Positions 1 through 5,685 of a DNA stretch of 5,685 nucleotides are shown here, in pieces. Source of the DNA: an uncultured Porphyromonadaceae bacterium. GTDB taxonomy: Bacteria > Bacteroidota > Bacteroidia > Bacteroidales > Muribaculaceae. Location: assembly GCA_947174735.1 (NCBI GenBank), contig CAMWKC010000153.1:1-5685 (forward strand), read 5' to 3'. The notes under the pieces are model-generated. The model saw nothing but the letters and a program-made list of their open reading frames with translations. It did not search any database and was not told where the DNA came from. Numbering within the stretch: the first letter of the stretch is position 1; the number at the start of each line of letters is the position of its first letter. Position numbers and translations under genes: made by a program.

Positions 1-1899
1 CATTTTGAAGGTGAACAGTGGGTGATGGCCGGTCTGGCCCTCGCTGTTATGGGTATATGTGGCCACCGTTTCTATATAAACGGCTTCCGTGCCTTAGGAA
101 AGCTGCATCCTACTATGGACAGCCTCGTAGCTGTATCAACATTAGTCAGTTTTCTCTACAGTCTGTTTAATACACTGTGGCCGAATGTAGCATACGCTCA
201 CGGATTGCCGGCAGACCTTTATTATGAAGCGTCGGCTATGATTATAGCTTTTGTACTGACAGGAAAACTCATGGAACTGCGGGCACGCCACTCTACAGGT
301 TCGGCCTTACGTGCACTGATGGGGCTTCAGCCGGCCGAAGCTGTATTGGTCGAACCTGACGGCAAGACACGTACCGTAAAGATAGCTGACATCAAACCCG
401 GAGACCTCATATCCGTGCGGCCCGGAGAACGTGTACCGGTAGACGGTACCGTGACTGAAGGTCATGCAGCAGTAGATGAAAGTATGCTGACAGGTGAACC
501 TATAGCTGTGGAAAAAACTCCCGGTAGTACAGTAAGTGCCGGTACACTGGTAGATAACGGCACAATAACAATAAACGCCACACAGGTCGGCGGCACAACG
601 CGCTTAGCCCATATAATTGATGCGGTAAGACGTGCGCAGGGTTCAAAAGCACCGGTACAGAAATTAGTTGACAAAGTAGCGATGGTATTTGTACCTGCCG
701 TTATACTTATAGCACTGGTAACTTTCGGCGTATGGCTTACGGTAGGTTACGGCAATCTGCCTGTAGCAATAATCACAGCGGTATCAGTGCTGGTAATTGC
801 CTGTCCCTGCGCCTTAGGTTTAGCCACTCCTACAGCTATAATGGTAGGTATGGGCCGTGGTGCACGCAACGGTATACTGGTACGTGACGCAGAAGGTCTT
901 CAGAATATGGGACGCGTCAGCATACTGGCCATTGACAAGACCGGCACTCTTACCGAAGGACATCCGTCAGTCAGTGACACATATATAGCAGCCGGAGCTG
1001 ATTCCCTAACTGATATATTGGGAGCTATCGCCGCTTTAGAACGTAAAAGCGCCCACCCGCTGGCAGAAGCTATAGCCGAGTGGTGTGAAGGACACGGAGG
1101 AAGTCCGGCCGGAGAAGTAACATTCGACTATATACCCGGAATGGGTATCACAGGTTCGGTAGCCGGGCGTAACTATTGGATAGGCTCAGCACCGTTGGCC
1201 GAGCGAGAACATGCACTTATACCGGCTGCTATGTCGGCTGCTGCGGCCCAGTGGGGCAAAGAGGGTGCCGGAATAGTATTCGCCGGAGCAGGCACAGAAA
1301 CATTAGCAGCTTTCAAAGTATCAGATACAATAAAACCAGAAGCAGCAGAAACAGTGGCACAGCTTAAAAAGCGCGGAGTGGAAGTAGTGCTTCTTACAGG
1401 CGACCGTCGCGATACAGCTGAATATTTCGCACATCTGGCAGGCATTAATAAGGTGATAGCCGAAGTACTCCCGGCCGGTAAACAGGAAGCTATACAGGCT
1501 CTGAAAGGAAAAGGTAAAATCGTGGCTATGGCCGGCGACGGTATTAACGACTCACAGGCTATGGCCGAGGCTGATGTAGCTATCGCTATGGGAACCGGGT
1601 CAGATATTGCCATAGATGTGGCACAGGTCACACTGGTAGCAGGACGTCTTACCGACATACCCAAAGCCATGCGACTGTCACGTGACACACTCAGAGTAAT
1701 ACGTGAAAACCTTTTCTGGGCCTTTATCTATAACCTTATCGGTATTCCTATTGCAGCCGGTGTTTTTTACCCTGTATGGGGCTGGTTGCTCTCTCCGATG
1801 TTCGCCAGCGCAGCAATGGCTATGTCATCGGTATGTGTTGTACTTAATTCGCTACGTCTCGGTAAAGAAAAGAACCAAACCAATAACTCAAAAGAATAA
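1..1899 (+). CDS. copA: Copper(I)-exporting P1B-1-type ATPase, 5'-truncated by window edge
   Basis: An inner-membrane pump that exports Cu(I) from the cytoplasm using ATP. The frame is open from base 1 (His-Phe-Glu-Gly), so the GTG/ATG codons at 22/25 are probably internal and the true start lies upstream. 632 residues are visible. In order they show the end of helix MB, helices M1-M2 (M1 has the Met-Asp-Ser-Leu-Val motif), an actuator domain with TGEP (490-501), M3, M4 with CPC followed six residues later by Pro (802-831), the phosphorylation motif DKTGT with Asp at 934-936, the nucleotide-domain His-Pro (1054-1059), the hinge GDGIND (1534-1551), M5 with Tyr-Asn-x4-Pro (from 1729) and M6 with Met-x2-Ser-Ser (1816-1830). 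The CPC, YN and MSS set is the known Cu(I) (P1B-1) signature, so Ag(I) is a possible second substrate but Zn or Cd is unlikely. The N-terminal metal-binding domain and helix MA would be outside the window. No frameshift or missing catalytic residue is seen. The stop is 5 nt before the CopZ-like gene, which suggests co-transcription. Confidence 0.95.
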   Translation, partial: HFEGEQWVMAGLALAVMGICGHRFYINGFRALGKLHPTMDSLVAVSTLVSFLYSLFNTLWPNVAYAHGLPADLYYEASAMIIAFVLTGKLMELRARHSTGSALRALMGLQPAEAVLVEPDGKTRTVKIADIKPGDLISVRPGERVPVDGTVTEGHAAVDESMLTGEPIAVEKTPGSTVSAGTLVDNGTITINATQVGGTTRLAHIIDAVRRAQGSKAPVQKLVDKVAMVFVPAVILIALVTFGVWLTVGYGNLPVAIITAVSVLVIACPCALGLATPTAIMVGMGRGARNGILVRDAEGLQNMGRVSILAIDKTGTLTEGHPSVSDTYIAAGADSLTDILGAIAALERKSAHPLAEAIAEWCEGHGGSPAGEVTFDYIPGMGITGSVAGRNYWIGSAPLAEREHALIPAAMSAAAAQWGKEGAGIVFAGAGTETLAAFKVSDTIKPEAAETVAQLKKRGVEVVLLTGDRRDTAEYFAHLAGINKVIAEVLPAGKQEAIQALKGKGKIVAMAGDGINDSQAMAEADVAIAMGTGSDIAIDVAQVTLVAGRLTDIPKAMRLSRDTLRVIRENLFWAFIYNLIGIPIAAGVFYPVWGWLLSPMFASAAMAMSSVCVVLNSLRLGKEKNQTNNSKE

Positions 1900-1904
1900 T
1901 AATT

Positions 1905-2135
1905 ATGCAATTCAAAACCAACGCACGCTGCCAGGGATGCAGCGCGGCTATACTTAAAGCTATGGGTGAGAAATTCCCTAACGCACGCTGGAGCATGGAC
2001 CTCGAAAATGCTGACAAGATACTTGAGGTTCACGGACTCCCTGAAAATGCTGAAACTGCGGCTCAGGTAGAAAAGACTCTGGCTGAAACCGGTTTCAAAG
2101 GAAGCTGGATAGAACGTGGTGACAACAACCTCTAA
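1905..2135 (+). CDS. Small heavy-metal-associated (HMA) domain protein, CopZ-like
   Basis: A 76-residue cytosolic protein with no signal peptide or membrane segment, about the size of a single HMA (ferredoxin-like) domain. The metal-binding pair is Cys-Gln-Gly-Cys (residues 9-12, bases 1929-1940) in a loop preceded by Asn-Ala-Arg. The classical CopZ/Atx1 motif has Met two residues before the first Cys; here that position is Ala, as I recall for Bacteroidetes members of the family. A later Trp-Ser-Met-Asp-Leu segment and the closing Glu-Thr-Gly-Phe are also typical of these proteins. The gene begins 5 nt after copA, behind an A/T-rich leader (AATAATAATT) with no Shine-Dalgarno site, and is probably translated from the same mRNA. 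The likely job, inferred from position and motif, is carrying Cu(I) to CopA or buffering it. Its 3' end may overlap the next gene by 20 nt. Confidence 0.85.
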   Translation: MQFKTNARCQGCSAAILKAMGEKFPNARWSMDLENADKILEVHGLPENAETAAQVEKTLAETGFKGSWIERGDNNL

Positions 2136-2883
2136 TAACGAGGAAGTGATAAACACTGCTGAAGAAGCAGTCGGTCTCCGCTGGGACGACCGTACCGTAC
2201 GGCTGCTCGGCAGTGAAGCTGTCGGGCGGCTCGCACGCTCGCGTATGCTCGTAGTCGGTGTCGGCGGTGTAGGTGGTTATGCAGCTGAGATGCTGGTACG
2301 TGCAGGCGTCGGACATCTGCGCCTTATAGATGCTGACAACGTTGACATTACCAATGTCAACCGCCAACTGATAGCTACCCTACCAGTGATCGGCCAACCG
2401 AAAGTAAGTCTGTTAGCAGAACGATTCCGCAACATAAATTCTGAAGTTACTGTTGAGACAGTACAGGAATTTGTAACACCTGATAATATAGGTATACTGC
2501 TTGAAGGCGGTTTTGATTTTGTACTTGACGCCATTGATACGGTAGCCCCGAAAGTAGCTCTGGTGAGTTACTGTATGAAGCATAACATTCCTATCATTTC
2601 ATCTATGGGTGCCGGCGGACGTACAGACCCCACCAAAGTAGGTTATGCCGATTTATGGGAAACCCGGGAAGACGGCCTGGCACGTGCCGTACGCCAGCGT
2701 CTGCGTAAGCTGGGATTACGTCGACCGCTCAAAGTAGTAGCAAGCTCGGAAGCACCACATACAGCGTCGCTCATAGAAATAGGTACAACTAACAAACGTA
2801 CCTCATACGGTACTTTGGCTACCATTCCGGCACTATTCGGTATATTCATGTCCAACTATGCCATAATGCGTACAGCACAATAA
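2116..2883 (+). CDS. tcdA: tRNA threonylcarbamoyladenosine dehydratase (TcdA, ThiF/E1-like family)
   Basis: An E1-like ATP-dependent enzyme that, in characterised relatives, activates and cyclises t6A at tRNA position 37 to ct6A. Numbering from GTG 2116 (255 residues), it has the nucleotide-binding loop Gly-Val-Gly-Gly-Val-Gly (from residue 48, bases 2257-2274), the Asp of Leu-Ile-Asp-Ala-Asp (about 72), the Asn-Val-Asn-Arg-Gln motif with the conserved Arg (83), and Asp-Ala-Ile-Asp-Thr (138-142). The Ser-Ser-Met-Gly-Ala-Gly-Gly-Arg and Asp-Pro-Thr-Lys stretch points to TcdA rather than ThiF, MoeB or HesA, and there are no CxxC zinc pairs. The only Cys is in Ser-Tyr-Cys-Met-Lys. The start is uncertain. 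An in-frame stop at 2110-2112 limits it to GTG 2116, GTG 2119 or GTG 2146. GTG 2116 overlaps the previous gene by 20 nt and has AAAGGAAG 11 nt upstream. GTG 2146 would give 245 residues and a 10-nt gap, closer to the usual short N-terminus. Nothing links it to copper. Confidence 0.88.
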   Translation: MVTTTSNNEEVINTAEEAVGLRWDDRTVRLLGSEAVGRLARSRMLVVGVGGVGGYAAEMLVRAGVGHLRLIDADNVDITNVNRQLIATLPVIGQPKVSLLAERFRNINSEVTVETVQEFVTPDNIGILLEGGFDFVLDAIDTVAPKVALVSYCMKHNIPIISSMGAGGRTDPTKVGYADLWETREDGLARAVRQRLRKLGLRRPLKVVASSEAPHTASLIEIGTTNKRTSYGTLATIPALFGIFMSNYAIMRTAQ

Positions 2884-2902
2884 GCACTCAATACCAATCA
2901 AC

Positions 2903-3619
2903 GTGATAACATTAAGTAACATCACTAAGACTTACGGTACGCTGACAGTACTACATAACATATCGCTTACAGTTGGCGAAGGTGAACTTATGGCTATCGT
3001 CGGTCCGAGCGGTGCGGGAAAGACTACATTATTGCAAATAGCCGGTTCACTTGACCGTCCGGATTCGGGAACAGTAAGCTACGACGGTACAGACCTTACA
3101 AGTCTGTCAGACCGGAAGCTGTCAGAATTCCGCAACCGTAATATCGGTTTTGTATTTCAGTTTCATCAACTCCTGCCGGAATTTACAGCTGTTGAAAACG
3201 TCGCTATGCCTGCCCTTATAGCAGGTAAGGGACGACATGAAGCCGAGGCCGAAGCACGCCGGTTACTTGATATGCTTGGTCTTGGAAGTCGTCTGCAACA
3301 CAGACCTTCACAATTATCCGGAGGTGAAAAGCAGCGTTGTGCCATAGCACGGGCTTTAATCAACAGACCGCGCGTAGTATTGGCTGACGAACCCACAGGC
3401 AGCCTTGACTCACACAACCGTCAGGAAATACAGGATACTTTCAGACGACTGCGTGACGAACTGCGTCAGACATTCGTTATCGTAACTCACGACCCGTCGA
3501 TGGAAGCGGTGGCGGATCGCGTTGTGCACATGGCTGACGGACGTATAGAAGCAGACACAGCTGAGATGTCTGAAAAGTCCGGAGAAGATGTGCAAGGTGT
3601 TAACACCGTGTTAACGTAG
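2903..3619 (+). CDS. lolD: LolD-type ABC transporter ATP-binding protein (lipoprotein release)
   Basis: The cytoplasmic ATPase subunit of a MacB/LolCDE-class transporter. In the Lol system this complex extracts lipoproteins from the inner membrane for delivery to the outer membrane. The 238 residues contain Walker A Gly-Pro-Ser-Gly-Ala-Gly-Lys-Thr (34-41, bases 3002-3025), the Q-loop Gln (86) within [10 protein letters not shown] (a LolD-like segment), signature LSGGEKQ (138-144), Walker B Val-Val-Leu-Ala-Asp-Glu (158-163) and the H-loop His (196). All catalytic positions are intact. The GTG start at 2903 puts Met-Ile-Thr-Leu at the N-terminus, as expected for the family; there is no clear Shine-Dalgarno site. 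About 25 residues after the last core strand form an acidic, probably disordered tail. The gene is 19 nt downstream of tcdA and likely in its operon. No LolC/E membrane partner lies in the window, so the exact substrate is inferred from similarity; a MacB-like role is the alternative. Confidence 0.85.
   Translation: MITLSNITKTYGTLTVLHNISLTVGEGELMAIVGPSGAGKTTLLQIAGSLDRPDSGTVSYDGTDLTSLSDRKLSEFRNRNIGFVFQFHQLLPEFTAVENVAMPALIAGKGRHEAEAEARRLLDMLGLGSRLQHRPSQLSGGEKQRCAIARALINRPRVVLADEPTGSLDSHNRQEIQDTFRRLRDELRQTFVIVTHDPSMEAVADRVVHMADGRIEADTAEMSEKSGEDVQGVNTVLT
3596..3615. repeat. Palindrome plus repeated half-site, operator-like
   Basis: Bases 3596-3607 read GGTGTTAACACC, a perfect 12-bp palindrome, followed at once by GTGTTAAC (3608-3615). 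The octamer GTGTTAAC therefore occurs at 3597 and again 11 bp later, about one helical turn. Alternatively, GTTAACAC and GTGTTAAC form arms around a single central C (3599-3615). It overlaps the last codons of lolD and sits just upstream of the proposed promoter at 3629-3659. A dimeric regulator site is the inferred role; coincidence within coding sequence is possible. Confidence 0.45.
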
Positions 3620-3648
3620 CCGTGATAATTGGCCGTTTCGTTTTTTTT
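3613..3648 (+). terminator. Possible weak intrinsic terminator after lolD
   Basis: AACG (3613-3616) and GCC (3619-3621) can pair with GGC-CGTT (3631-3637). This gives a 7-bp stem with a 2-nt bulge and a 9-nt loop, followed within 4 nt by a run of eight T (3641-3648). The stem is weak and overlaps the lolD stop codon. The T-run also lies between the elements of the proposed promoter, so its role is ambiguous. No other terminator candidate is seen for the copA-lolD operon. Confidence 0.28.
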
Positions 3649-3659
3649 ATCTATCTTCG
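3629..3659 (+). promoter_or_regulatory. Likely Bacteroidetes-type promoter for the DUF3467 gene and cysS
   Basis: TATCTTCG (3652-3659) matches the Bacteroidetes -7 consensus TAnnTTTG at all but one fixed position. TTG at 3629-3631 lies 20 nt upstream, where the -33 element (TTTG/TTG) is expected, and the spacer is T-rich. Transcription would begin near 3665, giving a leader of about 115 nt before the ATG at 3782. This is the only gap longer than 30 nt between genes in the window, which supports a promoter here. The match is by eye. Confidence 0.5.
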
Positions 3660-3671
3660 CGTTCGTTTTCG

Positions 3672-3728
3672 GCACGATTTGTGCTGGCAAACAGAACAGC
3701 ACATCTCAATGAAGCTGTGCTGTTCCTG
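3672..3728 (+). promoter_or_regulatory. Structured 5' leader with alternative hairpins
   Basis: The strongest hairpin pairs GAACAGCACA (3694-3703) with TGTGCTGTTC (3716-3725): a perfect 10-bp stem with a 12-nt loop. Two more outer pairs (3692-3693 with 3727-3728) form if C3726 is bulged. An upstream copy of GTGCTG (3681-3686) can pair with the same CAGCAC (3697-3702), and can also pair with GCAC (3672-3675). So segments 1:2, 2:3 and 3:4 are mutually exclusive, as in attenuator-type leaders. No T-run follows the last arm, so it is not an ordinary terminator. It matches no riboswitch class I recognise. The function is unknown. Confidence 0.4.
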
Positions 3729-3781
3729 ACAAATAGAGATATATTCCAACATACAACAACTTTAAAACATTAATAACTACT

Positions 3782-4069
3782 ATGGCAGCTAACGAACAGA
3801 ACAAGCAGCAGCTCCAAATCCAGCTCCGTCCCGACATGGCTGACGGCAAGTACAGCAACCTCGCCATGATCGGTCACGGCCCTAACGAGTTCCTTATCGA
3901 CTTTATCTTTGCCGCTCCCGGTATGCCCCAGGCTCCCGTTGTAGGCCGCATCGTAATGAGCCCTGAGAACGCTAAGCAGCTCCTCTACGCTCTGTCTGAC
4001 AACGTACAGAAGTACGAAAATCAGTTCGGCGAAATCAAGCCCCGTGGCAATCAGCCCAGCAACAACTGA
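3782..4069 (+). CDS. DUF3467 family protein of unknown function
   Basis: A 95-residue soluble protein without signal peptide, Cys or membrane helix. It has a polar Gln/Asn-rich N-terminus (residues 2-12), a core including Tyr-Ser-Asn-Leu-Ala-Met-Ile, Glu-Phe-Leu-Ile-Asp-Phe-Ile-Phe and Pro-Gly-Met-Pro-Gln-Ala, a Val-Gly-Arg-Ile-Val-Met-Ser-Pro-Glu-Asn-Ala-Lys segment leading into a helix, and a disordered Asn/Pro tail. This order fits DUF3467, a small family whose role I do not know. All six Ile codons are ATC, most Asn are AAC and most Leu are CTC, unlike the ATA-rich neighbouring genes; this suggests strong expression. The ATG follows an A/T-rich leader (TTTAAAACATTAATAACTACT), typical of Bacteroidetes. 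It ends with tandem stops TGA-TAA (4067-4072), 27 nt before cysS, so the two may be co-transcribed. Confidence 0.85.
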   Translation: MAANEQNKQQLQIQLRPDMADGKYSNLAMIGHGPNEFLIDFIFAAPGMPQAPVVGRIVMSPENAKQLLYALSDNVQKYENQFGEIKPRGNQPSNN

Positions 4070-4096
4070 TAACCTCCACGCATAAGTGAACAGGGT

Positions 4097-5578
4097 ATGA
4101 TGGATAACAATCTGACCCTATACAATTCACTTACACGTATTAAGCAACCCTTCAAGCCCCTCATGGAGGGGCTTGTGGGTATGTACGTGTGTGGTCCGAC
4201 GGTGTATGGTGATGCTCACCTAGGTCACGCCCGTCCGGCCATAACATTCGATATTCTGTTCCGCTATCTGCGTCATCTCGGATATAAGGTACGTTATGTG
4301 CGCAATATAACAGATGTCGGACACCTTGAGCACGACGCTGACGAGGGTGAAGACAAAATTGCCAAGAAGGCACGTCTTGAACAGCTTGAGCCTATGGAGG
4401 TAGTCCAGATGTATCTAAACCGTTACCACCGTGACATGGATGCACTCAATGTCTTACCTCCAAGCATCGAGCCGCATGCTTCGGGTCATATTATCGAGCA
4501 GATAGAATATATCAAAAAGATTCTTGACGCCGGTTATGCCTACGAAAGCGAAGGATCAGTATATTTCGACGTGGAGAAATATAACCGTGATCATCATTAC
4601 GGCAAACTGTCCGGCCGCAACATCGAGGAACTACAGAACAACACACGTACCCTCGACGGTCAGCAGGAGAAACGTAACCCACTTGATTTCGCTCTTTGGA
4701 AAAAAGCAGCTCCGGAACATATAATGCACTGGCCGTCGCCATGGAGCGAAGGCTTTCCGGGGTGGCATCTTGAGTGCTCGACAATGGGTGAGAAATATCT
4801 TGGCGAGACATTCGATATTCACGGCGGAGGCATGGACCTCATGTTTCCTCACCACGAATGTGAGATAGCACAGAGTGTAGCCGCACAAGGCCATGAAGCT
4901 GTACGTTATTGGATGCACAACAATATGATTACCATTAATGGTAAGAAAATGGGCAAGTCATACAACAACTTCATAACGCTTGAACAGTTCTATGACGGCT
5001 CACATCCCCTACTTACACAGCCCTATTCACCGATGGTGATACGTTTCTTCATACTTCAGGCACAGTACCGTTCGACAGTCGATTTCTCTAACGAAGCGCT
5101 TCAGGCAGCTGAAAAAGCTTTACAGAAAATGCTTGACGGTTACCGACGTCTGCAAAGTCTGCTACCGTCCGAAAAATCAACGGTTGAAGTACCGGATTTC
5201 GCCACACAATGCTATGAAGCGCTTGACGATGATCTGAACACACCTATGGTGATAGCTACGCTCTTCGAAGCTTGTAAGCTCATCAATCAGGCTGCCGACG
5301 GTACTATCCGGCTCAATGCTGAAGATCTTAATCGTCTGCGTCATCTGTTTGATGTCTTCCTTGTGGAACTGCTTGGTGTGCGCGTGACAGCCGATAACGA
5401 AAGTAGCGACACAGTCAAAGCTTATGCAGGAGCTGTAGACCTCCTTATGGATATACGTAAGAATGCCAAAGCAGCCAAAGACTGGGCAACCTCTGACCTC
5501 ATCCGTAACAAACTCACAGCACTCGGATTTGACATCAAAGATACCAAGAACGGTGTCGAATGGTCAGTCAAATCATAA
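4097..5578 (+). CDS. cysS: Cysteinyl-tRNA synthetase
   Basis: A class I aminoacyl-tRNA synthetase that charges tRNA-Cys in the cytoplasm. The 493 residues fit the family, slightly longer than the E. coli enzyme. The N-terminal catalytic core has Tyr-Val-Cys-Gly-Pro-Thr-Val-Tyr (Cys32, bases 4190-4192) and the HIGH-type motif His-Leu-Gly-His (41-44, bases 4217-4228). The zinc ligands are Cys32, Cys227 (4775-4777), His252 and Glu256, with Phe-Pro-His-His-Glu-Cys-Glu where E. coli has Asn in place of the second-last residue. The KMSKS loop reads Lys-Met-Gly-Lys-Ser (284-288, bases 4946-4960). A helical DALR-type domain follows, then the C-terminal anticodon-binding region ending Gly-Val-Glu-Trp-Ser-Val. 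Tandem ATGs at 4097 and 4100 are both usable starts. No T-box or other leader is seen in the 27-nt gap. An intrinsic terminator follows 14 nt after the stop. Confidence 0.97.
   Translation: MMDNNLTLYNSLTRIKQPFKPLMEGLVGMYVCGPTVYGDAHLGHARPAITFDILFRYLRHLGYKVRYVRNITDVGHLEHDADEGEDKIAKKARLEQLEPMEVVQMYLNRYHRDMDALNVLPPSIEPHASGHIIEQIEYIKKILDAGYAYESEGSVYFDVEKYNRDHHYGKLSGRNIEELQNNTRTLDGQQEKRNPLDFALWKKAAPEHIMHWPSPWSEGFPGWHLECSTMGEKYLGETFDIHGGGMDLMFPHHECEIAQSVAAQGHEAVRYWMHNNMITINGKKMGKSYNNFITLEQFYDGSHPLLTQPYSPMVIRFFILQAQYRSTVDFSNEALQAAEKALQKMLDGYRRLQSLLPSEKSTVEVPDFATQCYEALDDDLNTPMVIATLFEACKLINQAADGTIRLNAEDLNRLRHLFDVFLVELLGVRVTADNESSDTVKAYAGAVDLLMDIRKNAKAAKDWATSDLIRNKLTALGFDIKDTKNGVEWSVKS
4153..4175 (+). 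repeat. GC-rich perfect inverted repeat inside the start of cysS
   Basis: CAAGCCCCTC (4153-4162), ATG loop (4163-4165) and GAGGGGCTTG (4166-4175) form a perfect 10-bp stem with a 3-nt loop, 57-79 nt into the coding region. It encodes the stretch around Lys-Pro-Leu-Met-Glu-Gly-Leu. No T-run follows. The ATG in the loop is in frame but is too far inside the conserved N-terminus to be the real start. Confidence 0.6.
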
Positions 5579-5591
5579 CAGTCAAGAATTA

Positions 5592-5632
5592 ACAATAAAA
5601 AGCACGGACGGTTAGTCTGTGCTTTTTATTGT
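5592..5632. terminator. Strong bidirectional intrinsic terminator after cysS
   Basis: ACAATAAAAAGCACGGAC (5592-5609) pairs along its whole length with GTCTGTGCTTTTTATTGT (5615-5632). This is 18 pairs with one G-U, around the 5-nt loop GGTTA. The right arm carries a T5 tract directly after the GC core and the left arm an A5 tract, so it can act in both directions. It closes the DUF3467-cysS unit and may also end a convergent gene beyond the right edge. Confidence 0.9.
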
Positions 5633-5685
5633 ATGTTACTTTAGGCTGTTGCAAAATATCCTCTTTGTAGGGACATGCCTTTGGC
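5633..5685. other. Non-coding right edge with IS-end-like sequence and truncated palindrome
   Basis: No gene is visible here. AGGCTGTTGCAAAA (5643-5656) resembles the terminal inverted repeats of several insertion-sequence families, which commonly contain CTGTTGCAAA. Further on, GTAGGGACATGCC (5669-5681) runs into TTT-GGC-like sequence, so GCC-TTT-GGC at the very end could be the centre of a larger palindrome cut by the window. Both readings are inference from a short stretch. Confidence 0.25.

Noticed and set aside
1173..1688. A long open frame on the - strand within copA.
   Set aside because: It lies opposite a complete set of P-type ATPase motifs, and its translation is low-complexity Ser/Ala-rich with no recognisable domain. 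It is a shadow of the coding strand.
1920..1990. An 11-bp direct repeat AACGCACGCTG at 1920-1930 and 1980-1990 within the HMA gene.
   Set aside because: Both copies encode Asn-Ala-Arg plus the first base(s) of the next codon, in the same frame, and lie in conserved protein positions. Shared codon choice explains it and there is no further repeat around it.
1767..2156. An open frame on the - strand spanning the copA-HMA-tcdA junctions.
   Set aside because: It covers three well-supported + strand gene segments, shows no domain and has no plausible leader.
4070..4096. A possible T-box or other amino-acid-responsive leader before cysS.
   Set aside because: The gap is only 27 nt and has no T-box consensus or terminator-antiterminator structure. 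The hairpins lie upstream of the DUF3467 gene instead.
4631..4918. Overlapping open frames on the - strand inside cysS.
   Set aside because: The + strand carries the zinc ligands and catalytic motifs here, and the antisense translations show no family features.

Overview
The window looks like a chromosomal segment from a Bacteroidales bacterium, possibly Muribaculaceae. Four things suggest this. The heavy-metal-associated mini-protein carries the Bacteroidetes-type loop around Asn-Ala-Arg-Cys. A DUF3467 gene is present. Translation starts follow A/T-rich leaders rather than clear Shine-Dalgarno sites. One intergenic region holds a Bacteroidetes-style promoter (TTG, 20 nt, then TATCTTCG). The family-level placement is inference only. 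All coding is on the + strand and is tightly packed.

Positions 1-3619 hold four closely spaced genes that look like one operon. They are the 3' part of a copper(I)-exporting P-type ATPase (copA, N-terminus outside the window), a 76-residue heavy-metal-associated (CopZ-like) protein, a TcdA/ThiF-family tRNA-modifying enzyme that overlaps the previous gene or starts just after it with GTG, and a LolD-type ABC transporter ATPase that also starts with GTG. The first two form a copper-handling pair. The last two are housekeeping genes (tRNA t6A cyclisation and lipoprotein release) with no evident functional link to copper.

Positions 3596-3781 are the only sizeable regulatory stretch. They hold a palindromic operator-like repeat overlapping the end of lolD, a likely promoter, and an untranslated leader of about 115 nt with several mutually exclusive hairpins. 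This leads into a 95-residue DUF3467 protein whose codon use is much more biased than its neighbours', as in highly expressed genes.

Positions 4097-5578 encode a complete cysteinyl-tRNA synthetase (cysS), probably co-transcribed with the DUF3467 gene. It ends at a strong, symmetrical intrinsic terminator. The last 53 bases hold no gene; they contain a sequence resembling an insertion-sequence end and what may be half of a palindrome cut by the window edge.

No clearly new multi-gene system is visible. The least explained parts are the DUF3467 leader with its upstream palindrome, and the sequence at the right edge.
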